A stretch of 64,000 nucleotides of DNA from Labrys sp. KNU-23 (GCF_008330945.1 NZ_CP043489.1:5281501-5345500); one strand, 5' to 3'. Shown: positions 41,742-50,666, numbered from the stretch's first letter. The notes: generated by a model from the letters alone, not told the origin. Made by a program: numbers and translations.

Positions 41742-42272
41742 ATGGCAAGGATCGTCTTCGGAATGAATCTGTCCCTGGACGGCTATGTCGACCACCAGGA
41801 ATTTGCGCCGGATCCCACACTCTTCCGTCACTGGATAGAGCATGTGCGCGGCCTGGCGGGCAGTGTGTATGGCCGCCGCATGTACGAGATCATGCGCTAT
41901 TGGGATGAAGATCATTCTGAATGGCCCCCGGAACTGCACGATTTCGCGGCGGCGTGGCGTGGCCAACCGAAATGGGTCGCATCGCGCTCGTTGAAATCGG
42001 TCGGCCCCAATGCCACGCTGGTCGAGGATGACATTGCCACAGTGATACGCCGGCTGAAGACCCAGCTCGTCGGGGAAATTTCGGTTTCCGGACCGGACTT
42101 GGCTCAAAGCCTGACCGACCTTGGCCTCATCGATGAATATCGCCTCTATCTCCACCCCGTCGTGCTTGGTCGCGGCAAGCCGTTCTTTGCCGGGCCCCGG
42201 CCACCGCTCCGCCTCGTGGCCAGCGACTTGATCGGCACGGACGTGATGAGGTTGACCTACGTACCGGCTTGA
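41742..42272 (+). CDS. dihydrofolate-reductase-fold (RibD C-terminal-like) protein
   Basis: This 176-residue protein resembles the bacterial YyaP/RibD-C group. It has the N-terminal MARIVFGMNLSLDGYVD, an NADPH-contact region SVYGRRMYEIMRYWD near residues 40-54, and the C-terminal DLGLIDEYRLYLHPVVLGRG near residues 126-145. The group shares the DHFR fold but usually lacks proven DHFR activity. GGAGAC precedes the ATG at a slightly long distance. Confidence 0.8.
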   Translation: MARIVFGMNLSLDGYVDHQEFAPDPTLFRHWIEHVRGLAGSVYGRRMYEIMRYWDEDHSEWPPELHDFAAAWRGQPKWVASRSLKSVGPNATLVEDDIATVIRRLKTQLVGEISVSGPDLAQSLTDLGLIDEYRLYLHPVVLGRGKPFFAGPRPPLRLVASDLIGTDVMRLTYVPA

Positions 42273-42488
42273 TCCCCCACCTTGCCGGGAGGATGGCATC
42301 GACATTGCAGGTCGGCATTGGATCGCAAATGGTGACCGCCGCGGCGCAGGCCTGCCCGGTGAAACCAAGGAGGCAGCAATTCTAGCCAACCTGGCTGGAA
42401 CCAACGGCGGGCGAGACTGTTTAGCTGTAGCTTTGGCGTGCACATGCCCTTCTGGCTGGGCGACCGGCGATCTTGAGAGACTTGCATC

Positions 42489-42929
42489 ATGAATATTTCC
42501 CCTAGATTCCGTACAATCGTTGCCGCAGCTGTCGCTACGGCCGGAGTCGGCCTCGCCGGCGCCGCACATGCGGACAGCGGCACGATCCGCTTTTACGTCT
42601 ACAAGGCCGCCTTCTTCGTGGGTGGATCTGGCGGCGAGGGCACGCTGACCTTCCATGGTCGACGCTATCCCATTTCCGTCGGAGGCATCTCGGGCGGCCT
42701 CGCTTTCGGAGCTTCCAAGACCTATTTCCAGGGCAGAGTGCGCAATATTCATCGCGTCCGGGATGCGACGGGGGTCTATGGCGCGGCAGGCGGCGGCGGT
42801 GCGATCGGTAAAGGCGCCCAGGTGATCGTCATGACCAACGGCAAGGGCGCCCAACTCGAACTGAAAGGCCAGCAGGTCGGCCTGCAGGTCAATGCCGATA
42901 TCACCGGCCTTGCGATCACGGTGAAGTAG
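42489..42929 (+). CDS. EipA/DUF1134-like envelope protein
   Basis: This 146-residue protein has a Sec signal (RTIVAAAVATAGVGLAGAAH, cleaved near ADSG) and a Gly-rich beta domain with GTIRFYVYKAAFFVGGSGGE, GTLTFHGRRYPISVGGISGG and QVGLQVNADITGLAITVK. The pattern resembles DUF1134 (EipA in Brucella), a periplasmic cell-envelope integrity factor of alphaproteobacteria. The match is to the pattern I recall rather than an alignment, so confidence is moderate. Confidence 0.65.
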   Translation: MNISPRFRTIVAAAVATAGVGLAGAAHADSGTIRFYVYKAAFFVGGSGGEGTLTFHGRRYPISVGGISGGLAFGASKTYFQGRVRNIHRVRDATGVYGAAGGGGAIGKGAQVIVMTNGKGAQLELKGQQVGLQVNADITGLAITVK

Positions 42930-42996
42930 GAGCCGTTGTGTCGGCGGCCAGCCACGGCCGTCGACACCAAAACATCGATTGCTTGGATGAAGGAAA

Positions 42997-43086
42997 TGGC
43001 GGAAGGGGTGGGATTCGAACCCACGGTAGACTTGCGCCTACGACGGTTTTCAAGACCGTTGCCTTAAACCACTCGGCCACCCTTCC
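42997..43086 (-). tRNA. tRNA-Ser (anticodon TGA)
   Basis: The reverse strand folds as a 90-base class-II tRNA with encoded CCA. The acceptor stem is GGAAGGG/CCCTTCC, the anticodon stem-loop ACGGT-CTTGAAA-ACCGT gives anticodon TGA, the long variable arm has a GTAG/CTAC stem, and the T arm is GTGGG-TTCGAAT-CCCAC. No integrated element or duplicated tRNA end is visible beside it. Confidence 0.95.
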
Positions 43087-43191
43087 GCATATTCGCGCCG
43101 CTGCAACGCGGTGGCGTGCGAATAGGGGCGGTCTAGCAGAGTAGGGGGCTTCGTCAAGACCTTCTGCGTCTGGAAAGCCCTTTGGGATCAT

Positions 43192-43485
43192 TCAGGTCGC
43201 CGGTGCTGGATGCTCGACCGGCGTGATCAGACCCTGCGCCACCAGGGCTTGCAGGCATCCATCGACGTCGTCGCCAGGGGCGTGTTCCAGGCCGAAAACG
43301 AGCTGCAGCGATTGCGCGATCGAGGCGCTGGTGGCTTCCCCGTCACACAGTTCGAACACCGCCGCAGCGGTAAGATTGAGATAGTGCACTTCCTCGCGCC
43401 GGGGATCGTAGACGACATAGCCGTCGGGCACCTCGTTGCAGGCCATGTCTGCAGTGCGGCGATAGGTCGTGACGGCTGTATTCAT
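43192..43485 (-). CDS. PqqD-like (RRE-fold) peptide-binding protein
   Basis: This 97-residue protein matches the PqqD family: ACNEVPDGYVVYDPRREEVH, YLNLTAAAVFELCDGEATSA and a C-terminal DDVDGCLQALVAQGLI helix. PqqD-type domains bind the leader of a ribosomal peptide and pass it to a radical-SAM enzyme. No precursor, radical-SAM or pqq gene is near, so its partner is unknown. ATG 43485 was chosen over an in-frame start 10 codons upstream. Confidence 0.75.
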   Translation of the reverse strand: MNTAVTTYRRTADMACNEVPDGYVVYDPRREEVHYLNLTAAAVFELCDGEATSASIAQSLQLVFGLEHAPGDDVDGCLQALVAQGLITPVEHPAPAT

Positions 43486-43578
43486 GGCAAGTCCAGGGCG
43501 GTTGATCCGCGTCACCCTATCTCAATTCCAGCGGGATCCGATAGACGGGGTCTTGCATCGTCCTGGGCAGAAACACGC

Positions 43579-43607
43579 TTGACTCACTTAAATTCATCAA
43601 TTTAATT
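43579..43607 (+). promoter_or_regulatory. sugar-operon promoter with AT-rich palindrome TTAAATTCATCAATTTAA
   Basis: A -35 TTGACT (43579-43584) and -10 TTTAAT (43601-43606) are 16 bases apart. A perfect 7-4-7 palindrome at 43588-43605 sits between and over the -10. AT-rich palindromes are typical of ROK-family repressors, and a ROK gene closes this operon region. Confidence 0.55.
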
Positions 43608-43680
43608 AAAGACTGGCGGAGCGAACCATAAGCATGAAAAGCCGCCTCTCGAACAACGAGATCCGTGGAGGAACTGTCCG

Positions 43681-44772
43681 ATGGCTTCTAGCCGTGATTT
43701 CATTGAGGCGGCCCTGATCGAACGCCGCCGCTTCCTGATCGGTTCGGCCCTTGCGGCCGGATCGCTATTGCTGCCTGCCGGGGCAAGGCGTGCCTTTGCG
43801 GCGTCCGACCTTCAGTTCGCCAGCTCGATCCGTTCGCTGTCGAACGCCTTTCACGTCGCCTGGGACAAGGGCTCGAAGGCCTATGCCGATACGGTGGGCG
43901 CGCCCTATGCGGCCCTGGTGACGGAGGGCAACAGCGAAAAGGGAATAGCCGATATCAAGGCGATGCTCGCCAAGGTCGGCAACAAGCTGGTGCTCGGTGT
44001 CGATCCCAACGATGTTCCCGATGCCAGGCCGATCGTGGAAGCCGTCGCCAAAGCCGGAGGCCATGTCGTCACGGTCTGGAACAAGCCCGATGACCTGCAT
44101 CCCTGGGACTTCGGCGACAATTATGTCGCCCACATGTCGTTCAATGGCGTGCCGGCCGGCGAGCAGACGGCCAAGGCCCTGTTCGACAGTTTCGGCGGCG
44201 AGGGCGGCATCGTGGCGCTTGGCGGCATTGCCTCCAACGCGCCCGCCATCCAGCGCAAGCAGGGCCTGATGAATGCCATCAAGGCCAATGGCAAGGTGGA
44301 ACTCCTCGATTTCCAGGATGCCGACTGGGATTCCACCAAGGCCAACAATGTGGTGGCCGCCTGGATCACGCGTTTCGGCGACAAGATCAAGGGCATCTGG
44401 GCCGCCAATGACGGCATGGCCGTCGGCGCATTGGAGGCACTGCGCGCCGAAGGCCTCGCCGGCAAGGTTCTCGTTACCGGCATCGACGGCACCAAGGATG
44501 CGGTCACTGCCATCCGCAACAAGGAGATGGCCGCAACCGTCGACTGGAACCCTTATTGGATCGGCGGCATCGCCCTTTCTCTGGGCTATCATGCGGCCAC
44601 CGGTGCGTTCTCTCCCTCAAAGGAACCCAAGGAGCACCGAGAATTCTACGGCACCGGCGTCCTGATCACGCAGGCGGATGTCGAGGCCTATTGGAAGACC
44701 AATATCGACGAGACACCCAAGGTCGACTGGAACGACCTGTGGGGCAAGGTCACGGGCCAGATCACTTATTGA
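43681..44772 (+). CDS. sugar ABC transporter substrate-binding protein (ribose/RbsB type)
   Basis: This 363-residue periplasmic binding protein has a twin-arginine-like export signal (RRRFLIGSALAAGSLLLPAG, residues 15-34). The family-4 solute-binding fold shows DLQFASSIRSLSNAFHVAW, NKLVLGVDPNDVPDARPIVE, GVPAGEQTAKAL, and the hinge/sugar region IWAANDGMAVGALEALRAEG near residues 239-258. It opens an operon with two permeases and a fused ATPase. The transported sugar cannot be told from sequence. Confidence 0.88.
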   Translation: MASSRDFIEAALIERRRFLIGSALAAGSLLLPAGARRAFAASDLQFASSIRSLSNAFHVAWDKGSKAYADTVGAPYAALVTEGNSEKGIADIKAMLAKVGNKLVLGVDPNDVPDARPIVEAVAKAGGHVVTVWNKPDDLHPWDFGDNYVAHMSFNGVPAGEQTAKALFDSFGGEGGIVALGGIASNAPAIQRKQGLMNAIKANGKVELLDFQDADWDSTKANNVVAAWITRFGDKIKGIWAANDGMAVGALEALRAEGLAGKVLVTGIDGTKDAVTAIRNKEMAATVDWNPYWIGGIALSLGYHAATGAFSPSKEPKEHREFYGTGVLITQADVEAYWKTNIDETPKVDWNDLWGKVTGQITY

Positions 44773-44896
44773 GATCATGCCCGTCGGCGATGCGCGACAG
44801 GCGAGGCAAAGTCTCTCCCAACTTTTCCTCGCCGGCCTTCGCGCATCGCCCCTCCTCGCAAGGGCCGTGCGGAATTTTCGAACAGAGACGGTCGAA

Positions 44897-45856
44897 ATGG
44901 CGATCTCGAGACAATCCCTTGCGCGTGCCGCGCCTGTCCTCGTCCTGCTCGGCCTGTGCCTCGGCATTTCGCTGCTGGACGCGCAATTTCTCACGCTCGG
45001 CAATCTCGTCCGGGTAGCCGCATCGGCGGCAGCGCCCCTGACGCTGGCCCTGGGCGTGACCTTCATCATCCTGATGGGATCGATAGACCTGTCCATCGAG
45101 GGATCGATGGCCGTGACGGCCGCGGCCCTATGCGCGTTCGTGGCCAATTCGACCGGCACCGGCTTCAATCTCGGCCTGCTGGCGTTGCCTTTGGCGCTCG
45201 CGACAGCGGCGGCGTTCGGCTGCATCCTGGGGACCATCCATGTGATGATGAAGGTGCCGTCCTTCATGGTCAGCCTCGGCATGGGTTTCGTCGGCACGGG
45301 CCTCGCCACGGTGCTGCTCGGCGGCGAGAGGGTGCAGATCCTCGACCCGTCGATCCGCGCCTTAGCGCTCTTCCGCCTCGGCGGCATTCCCCTGGCAGTC
45401 TATATCGCCGCCTTCATGCTGCTCATCGCCTGGTATGTGCAGGATCATACGCACCTCGGCCGCCACATCATGGCTTTGGGAGGCGGCGAGGACCTTGCCA
45501 GGGCTTCCGGCGTCAATGCCGGACGGGTTCGCATCCTGGCCTTCACCTTGGCGGGCGTCTTCTTCGGTGTCGGGGCCATCCTGGCCTGCGCGCGGCTCGG
45601 AGCCGGCAGTGCCCTGATCGGCAGCGGACAGCTTTTCACGGCCGTCAGCGCCGTCGTGGTGGGCGGAACCGCGCTGACAGGCGGCAAGGGTGGGGTGTTC
45701 AATACGCTCGTCGGCGTCTTGATCGTGATGGTGCTCAACAATGGCATGATCATCATCGGCCTGCCGACCTTCGTGCAGCAGGGTGTGCTCGGCGTGGTGA
45801 TCATCGGGGCGGTGCTCTTGAATACGCCCCTGCGTGCGCTCTCCGTGGTGAAGTGA
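44897..45856 (+). CDS. sugar ABC transporter permease (RbsC type)
   Basis: This 319-residue inner-membrane protein of the RbsC/XylH family has 8-10 hydrophobic helices. Family features include LALGVTFIILMGSIDLSIEG near residues 50-69, LGRHIMALGGGEDLARASGV near residues 188-207, and TALTGGKGGVFNTLVGVLIV near residues 262-281. ATG 44897 is used; an ATG at 44777, 4 bases after the previous stop, would add 40 charged residues and cannot be excluded. It is unusual in being paired with a second permease. Confidence 0.85.
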   Translation: MAISRQSLARAAPVLVLLGLCLGISLLDAQFLTLGNLVRVAASAAAPLTLALGVTFIILMGSIDLSIEGSMAVTAAALCAFVANSTGTGFNLGLLALPLALATAAAFGCILGTIHVMMKVPSFMVSLGMGFVGTGLATVLLGGERVQILDPSIRALALFRLGGIPLAVYIAAFMLLIAWYVQDHTHLGRHIMALGGGEDLARASGVNAGRVRILAFTLAGVFFGVGAILACARLGAGSALIGSGQLFTAVSAVVVGGTALTGGKGGVFNTLVGVLIVMVLNNGMIIIGLPTFVQQGVLGVVIIGAVLLNTPLRALSVVK

Positions 45857-45867
45857 GGGCCGGCGCC

Positions 45868-47370
45868 ATGCTCGAACTTCTCGGCATCACCAAGCGCTTC
45901 GGCAAGGTCGAAGCCCTCAAGAATGTCTCGATCACCGTGAAAGCCGGCGAGGTCGTCGGCCTGGTCGGCGAGAACGGGGCCGGCAAATCGACGCTGATGA
46001 AGGTACTCAACGGCATCAACCAACCCGATGCGGGCGAGATCCGCATTCACGGCAAGGCGACCTCGATCAGCGGCCCGAAGGATGCGGCCGCCCGGGGCAT
46101 CGGCATGGTGTTCCAGGAGCAGTCCCTGATCACCAATTTGTCGGTGGCGGAGAACGTCTTCCTGGGCAACGAAACCCCGTTCATCCGTTTCGGTCGCATC
46201 GACTGGCCACGCATGGCCGCCGCCGCCACGCGTCAACTCGCCAAGGTCGGCCTGGACGTCGATCCCCTGACCGTGACCTCGGAACTGAGCTTCGTGCAGC
46301 GCCAGATGGTCGAGCTCGCCAAGGTTCTGACCCTGGAAGAGGCGGTGGAGGGGAGCCTGTGCATCCTGCTCGACGAGCCGACTTCGGTGCTGGAACAGGC
46401 TGAGATCGACATCCTTTTCAACGTCATCCGCAAGCTGAAGCAGCGGGCCGGCATCATCTTCGTCTCGCATCGGCTCGACGAGATCATCGACATTTCCGAC
46501 CGGATCTACGTTCTCAAGGACGGCGTCACCGTCAGCCAGATGACCAAGGACGAGGCGAGCCCGGAACGCATCCATCATCTGATGGTCGGGCGCGCCGCCA
46601 CGGGCTCCTACTACAAGGAGGAAGGGCGGGCACCGTTCCAGGCGGAAATCGCTTTGCAGGCCAGGGGGCTGGCGCGTGCACGAGCCTATGCCGACATCGA
46701 TCTCGATCTTCATGTCGGCGAGGTCCTCGCCCTCGTCGGCACCGAGGGGGCAGGGAGCGAGGCCCTCATCCGCAGCCTGTTCGGACTGGAGAAGATCCAC
46801 CTTGGCAGTGCCCATTATCGCGGCCGTAATCTTCGTTTCACCACCCCAAGCCAGGCGGTGTCCCTCGGCCTCGGCTATGTCCCGCGCGAGCGCAAGTTCG
46901 AGGGCATCGTCGAGGAAATGTCGGTCGAGGAGAATATCAGCCTCGCCCATCTCAAGGGCATGAGCCGCTTCGGCATCCTGAAATTCGGCGAGATCGGCCG
47001 CGCGACGCGCAAGCTCATCGACCGCATGCGGATCAAGACGCCAAACGGCGATATGCTTTGCGCCAACCTCTCGGGAGGCAATCAGCAGAAGGTGGTGCTG
47101 GCGAAATGGTACAATGCCGGTGCCCGCATCTTCCTGCTCGACCATCCCACCCGGGGCCTCGATGTCGGCGCCAAGGAGGATGTCTACAGCCTGATCCGGG
47201 AGCTTTGTGCCAATGGCTGTTCGATCATCCTGATCGGCGACACTCTGGAGGAGGCGCTCGGGCTGGCCCATACCATCATCGTGATGAAGGACGGGCGCCG
47301 GACGGCACAATTCGACACGATGGCGGTCCCGCCGCCTGAACCGCTCGACCTCATCCGGCACATGGTGTGA
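45868..47370 (+). CDS. sugar ABC transporter ATPase, two fused domains (RbsA type)
   Basis: This 500-residue protein has two nucleotide-binding domains. Domain 1 has Walker A GENGAGKST (about residues 35-43), Walker B ILLDEPTS and an H-loop in FVSHRLDEI, so it looks catalytic. Its signature region is divergent (ELSFVQRQMVELAK). Domain 2 has a degenerate Walker A (GTEGAGSEAL), a good signature LSGGNQQK near residue 402, but FLLDHPTRGLDVGAKE where the catalytic Glu is His. One active site per protein is therefore likely, as in other sugar importers. The start follows the permease stop by 11 bases. Confidence 0.88.
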   Translation: MLELLGITKRFGKVEALKNVSITVKAGEVVGLVGENGAGKSTLMKVLNGINQPDAGEIRIHGKATSISGPKDAAARGIGMVFQEQSLITNLSVAENVFLGNETPFIRFGRIDWPRMAAAATRQLAKVGLDVDPLTVTSELSFVQRQMVELAKVLTLEEAVEGSLCILLDEPTSVLEQAEIDILFNVIRKLKQRAGIIFVSHRLDEIIDISDRIYVLKDGVTVSQMTKDEASPERIHHLMVGRAATGSYYKEEGRAPFQAEIALQARGLARARAYADIDLDLHVGEVLALVGTEGAGSEALIRSLFGLEKIHLGSAHYRGRNLRFTTPSQAVSLGLGYVPRERKFEGIVEEMSVEENISLAHLKGMSRFGILKFGEIGRATRKLIDRMRIKTPNGDMLCANLSGGNQQKVVLAKWYNAGARIFLLDHPTRGLDVGAKEDVYSLIRELCANGCSIILIGDTLEEALGLAHTIIVMKDGRRTAQFDTMAVPPPEPLDLIRHMV

Positions 47371-47373
47371 AGC

Positions 47374-48318
47374 ATGGTACGCCTGCGTTTTCTCGCGCCC
47401 TATCTGCCATGGATCGCCCTGATCCTTGCCATCCTCGTCGTGGGTGCGTTCGACGCACGCTTTCTCGATCCCATGACCCTGATCGGGCTGATGGCGGACA
47501 ATGCCACGCTGTTCGTGATGGCTCTCGGCATGACCTTCGTGATCTATGTCGGTTCCGTCGACCTGTCGATGCAATCGGTGGCCGCCGTCGCTTCCATCGT
47601 GCTCGCTCTCCTGCTGCCGGGATACGGCCTGATCGCCATTCCGGCCGCCATCCTCATCGGGGGCGTGTTCGGCCTGCTCTCGGGGTTCGTGCATGGCAGG
47701 TTGCGCATTCCCAGCTTCGTCGCCACCTTGGCTACCGGGGGCATCGCGGCGACAGCGGCCCTGTGGATCTCCGGCCAGCGGGCCATCGGCATCCCCGGCG
47801 AAGTCCGCAGTGACGCGCTGGGCTGGATCATCGGTTCCACGCTCGGCCTGCCCAACGAAATCTGGGTCAGCCTCGTCGTCTTTGTCCTGGCCTTCGTGCT
47901 GGAGCAGGCAACGCCCTTCGGCAAGAGGATGAAGGCCGTGGGCTGCAGCGAACCTGCCGCGACCGTCTCCGGCATCCGCGTCGTCAGGATCAAATTTGCC
48001 GTCTTTGCCCTGGCTGGCGCCTTTGCCGCCATGTCCGGCATCATGCTCGCGGCTCGCCTGTCGAGCGGAACACCCACCATCGCCAACGAATTCCTGCTGC
48101 CCGCCATTGCCGCGGTCGTGCTGGGCGGCACCTCGCTGACCGGTGGCAATGGCGGCGTCTTGCGAACACTGGCGGGAACCATGCTGATCGCGGTGTTTCG
48201 CACCGGCATGACCTTCGTCGGGGTCAATGCTCTCGCCCAACAGATCGTCTTCGGCACGATCCTGATCCTGGCCGTCTGCCTGAACAGCGGCCATGCGCCC
48301 AAGGGCGTGATGAAATAG
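47374..48318 (+). CDS. second sugar ABC transporter permease (RbsC type)
   Basis: This 314-residue inner-membrane protein is homologous to the permease at 44897-45856. It has LFVMALGMTFVIYVGSVDLSMQS near residues 46-67 (cited in part), FGKRMKAVGCSEPAATVSGI near residues 189-208 and VLGGTSLTGGNGGVLRTLAG near residues 249-268. Two different permeases around one ATPase suggest a heterodimeric channel. It starts 3 bases after the ATPase stop. Confidence 0.88.
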   Translation: MVRLRFLAPYLPWIALILAILVVGAFDARFLDPMTLIGLMADNATLFVMALGMTFVIYVGSVDLSMQSVAAVASIVLALLLPGYGLIAIPAAILIGGVFGLLSGFVHGRLRIPSFVATLATGGIAATAALWISGQRAIGIPGEVRSDALGWIIGSTLGLPNEIWVSLVVFVLAFVLEQATPFGKRMKAVGCSEPAATVSGIRVVRIKFAVFALAGAFAAMSGIMLAARLSSGTPTIANEFLLPAIAAVVLGGTSLTGGNGGVLRTLAGTMLIAVFRTGMTFVGVNALAQQIVFGTILILAVCLNSGHAPKGVMK

Positions 48319-48340
48319 CCACCACCACATAGGAAAAACG

Positions 48341-49102
48341 ATGCTCGAGAAATTTCGTCTGGACGGCAAGACCGCACTCATCACCGGCGGCAATCGCGGC
48401 ATTGGGCTCGCCATCGCGCACGCTTTGGGCGAGGCCGGAGCAAAGCTCCTGATCTCAGGCCGGAGCAAGGTCGAGGAGGCCGAAAAGAGCCTGGCCGATG
48501 CTGGCTATGACGTTGCCTTCGTCCAGGCCGACATTCGCAACCCGGCCGCGCCGCAGCAGCTGGTCGATGCTGCCCTCGCGCGCTGGGGGCAACTCGACAT
48601 CCTCGTCAACAATGCCGGCATTGCCAGCCATGGCGACACCCCCGATTTCGACGAGGAACGCTGGCGCCAGGTGATGGACACCAATGTCGATGCCGTCTTT
48701 CGCGGCTGCCGTGCCGCGCTCGTGCCGATGCGCAAGCAAGGCGGCGGCGTGATCGTGAATGTCGGCTCGATCTCCGGGTTCATTTCCAACGTGCCGCAGA
48801 ACCAGGTCGCCTACAACGCCTCCAAGGCCGCGGTTCATATGATGACCAAGAGCCTGGCCAGCGAATTCGCCGCCGAGAACATCCGCATCAATGCGGTGGC
48901 GCCCGGCTATATCGACACCAACATGTCGCGTGGCGGCATCGAAAATCCCGAATGGTTCCCGATCTGGCGCGACATGACACCGATGGCCAGGGTTGGAACG
49001 CCCGACGAAGTCGCCGCTTGCGTGTTGTTCCTATGCGCGCCGGCTTCGAGCTATGTCACCGGCGAGGTCCTGGTCGTGGACGGCGGCTATCTGACCCGCT
49101 GA
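48341..49102 (+). CDS. SDR-family oxidoreductase, probably sugar/polyol dehydrogenase
   Basis: This 253-residue classical short-chain dehydrogenase has the cofactor motif TGGNRGIG near residues 15-22, NNAG near residues 89-92, catalytic YNASK near residues 158-162 and the C-terminal TGEVLVVDGG. It is the last gene of the sugar transport operon, 22 bases after the second permease. It therefore probably oxidises the imported sugar or polyol (inference). The ribosome site GGAAAAACG is weak. Confidence 0.85.
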   Translation: MLEKFRLDGKTALITGGNRGIGLAIAHALGEAGAKLLISGRSKVEEAEKSLADAGYDVAFVQADIRNPAAPQQLVDAALARWGQLDILVNNAGIASHGDTPDFDEERWRQVMDTNVDAVFRGCRAALVPMRKQGGGVIVNVGSISGFISNVPQNQVAYNASKAAVHMMTKSLASEFAAENIRINAVAPGYIDTNMSRGGIENPEWFPIWRDMTPMARVGTPDEVAACVLFLCAPASSYVTGEVLVVDGGYLTR

Positions 49103-49151
49103 CGTTGCTCGTCTTCTCGGCCGTGGAGAGGCGCGGACCATCGAGGCGACA

Positions 49152-49230
49152 TCCAGAGCAAAGCGCGCTTGGACGCAAACGCCTCTTTGCTCTAGTTCAT
49201 TGTTTCCAAGCCAATCCAACGGATTGGCTT
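49152..49230. other. two hairpins between the SDR and ROK genes
   Basis: AGAGCAAAG (49152) pairs with CTTTGCTCT about 24 bases later, and AAGCCAATCC-AAC-GGATTGGCTT (49208-49230) is a perfect 10-base stem. Neither is followed by a T run, so they are not clear terminators. They may stabilise or attenuate the message, or serve as a binding site. Confidence 0.4.
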
Positions 49231-49340
49231 GAGTGTCTTTGCGATTCTTGGTCATTCCGCCGAGTCGCGAAGCGCTCTAGGGTCCAAACAAGGAATGTCT
49301 CGTTGGGCAGGGCTGCAGCCCTGCCGGCATTGGTCGCGTC

Positions 49341-50561
49341 ATGAATGAGTCCAACCGGGAAAAACCGGTCCCATCGTCCGCCAGGCGGCGCAGGCAGCGA
49401 GGCTACAATGCCTCGCGGGTCGGCGATCTCAATCGGGGCCTGGTCATCGAGGGTATTCGGCAATCGCCTGGGATTGGGCGCACGCACCTCGCCGCCGAGA
49501 CGGGGCTGACGCCTTCGGCCATCACCCAGATCGTCGCTGCGTTGATGGAAGAGGGGCTGGTGGCAGAGGTCGCGGCCACGCCAGCAGCGGATCGTGCAGG
49601 GCGTCCGCGCCTGGGCCAACCCATCCGTGGATTGCGCCTGATCTCGGGATACGCCGCCACGATCGGCCTGCATTTCGATCACGAATTTGCCCGGGCAGTG
49701 CTCGTCGACGTCGCCGGCAACATCATCGCTCATGAGAAGGAGCAGTTGCGGATCGAGGAGCCCGAACCGTCCACGCACCTGCTCGCCACGCTGTTCTCCC
49801 GTCTCGATGCCCATCCGATGCGGCCGAAACGGTTGCTGGGCGTCGGCGTCTCCGTCATGGGGCCGGTTGATCACGACAGGGGGGCCGTCGGGCAATCGAG
49901 CCAGTACCCGGCCTGGCGCAACTATCCCTTCGAAAAGGCACTATCCGACCTGATCGGGCACGATGTCTTCATCGCGATCAACGGGGCGGCGGCCGGCCTA
50001 GGCGAATACTGGTTCGGCGGCGGCCACCATTTGCCGAGCTACATCTATGCCTTCGTCGGCTATGGCCTCGGCGGCGCCCTGATCTTCAACCGCCGCGCGG
50101 TGCGCGGCTCCTACGGCAATGCCGGCGAGATCGGCCATATCCATACCTATCCCGAAGGCGAGATCTGCTATTGCGGTGCTCGCGGCTGCCTGGAAACAGT
50201 GGTCTCGCTGCGCGGGCTGGCGCGTTTCCTGGGCAAGCCCACTGTCGAGGCCCTCGATTTCACCACGCCGGGCTTTTGCGACGATCCCGATCTCGGCCGC
50301 TGGGTCGAGCAGGCGGGCACCGATCTCGGCCGGGCCTTGACCAGCGTCTCCAACATCGTCGACATCTCCAGCATCCTGATGAGCGGCCTGCTGCCCGAGC
50401 CCGTGCTGGGGCGCCTCGTCGAGCGCACGCGCCGGACCGTCGCGGCCTATCAGATGAACGCAAGGCCCAAGCCGATCGTGCTGGAGAGGGCACAGGCACC
50501 GAGCGACCTCGTCGCAGCTCTCGGTGCCGCAGCCATGCCGCTCTACGGCAATCTGTTCTGA
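49341..50561 (+). CDS. ROK-family transcriptional repressor
   Basis: This 406-residue protein has an N-terminal winged HTH (GIGRTHLAAETGLTPSAITQ, residues 44-63) and a ROK sugar-kinase-like domain. The zinc motif is present as GHIHTYPEGEICYCGARGCL near residues 259-278. The position of the kinase catalytic Asp (normally N-D-A-N/T) reads IAINGAAAGLGE, so it is not a kinase. ROK repressors release DNA on binding a sugar. Its position after the sugar operon makes it the likely regulator of that operon. Confidence 0.88.
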   Translation: MNESNREKPVPSSARRRRQRGYNASRVGDLNRGLVIEGIRQSPGIGRTHLAAETGLTPSAITQIVAALMEEGLVAEVAATPAADRAGRPRLGQPIRGLRLISGYAATIGLHFDHEFARAVLVDVAGNIIAHEKEQLRIEEPEPSTHLLATLFSRLDAHPMRPKRLLGVGVSVMGPVDHDRGAVGQSSQYPAWRNYPFEKALSDLIGHDVFIAINGAAAGLGEYWFGGGHHLPSYIYAFVGYGLGGALIFNRRAVRGSYGNAGEIGHIHTYPEGEICYCGARGCLETVVSLRGLARFLGKPTVEALDFTTPGFCDDPDLGRWVEQAGTDLGRALTSVSNIVDISSILMSGLLPEPVLGRLVERTRRTVAAYQMNARPKPIVLERAQAPSDLVAALGAAAMPLYGNLF

Positions 50562-50586
50562 CGCCGCCCATTTTCTTTAAGTCAAG

Positions 50587-50666
50587 CGTCATTGCGAGCG
50601 AAGCGAAGCAATCCAGCTCGGCGCGGCGAGGCCCCAATGGATTGCTTCGCTTCGCTCGCAATGACG
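50587..50666. repeat. long-stem dispersed repeat (CATTGCGAGCGAAGCGAAGC family), copy 2
   Basis: It has the same arms as 28759-28846 (CGTCATTGCGAGCGAAGCGA onward and the exact inverse) with a different, shorter loop. It lies between the convergent ROK and decarboxylase genes and may end both transcripts. Confidence 0.85.

Noticed and set aside
42997..43086. Attachment site of an integrated element at tRNA-Ser
   Set aside because: No integrase gene lies nearby and no repeat of the tRNA 3-prime end was seen in the window.
45445..48468. Minus-strand open frame of 1007 codons
   Set aside because: It is antisense to the whole sugar ABC operon, which has complete ABC motifs in the other direction.
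49208..49230. Rho-independent terminator after the sugar operon
   Set aside because: The stem is perfect but is followed by GAGTGTCTTT, not a T run, so it is listed only as a hairpin.
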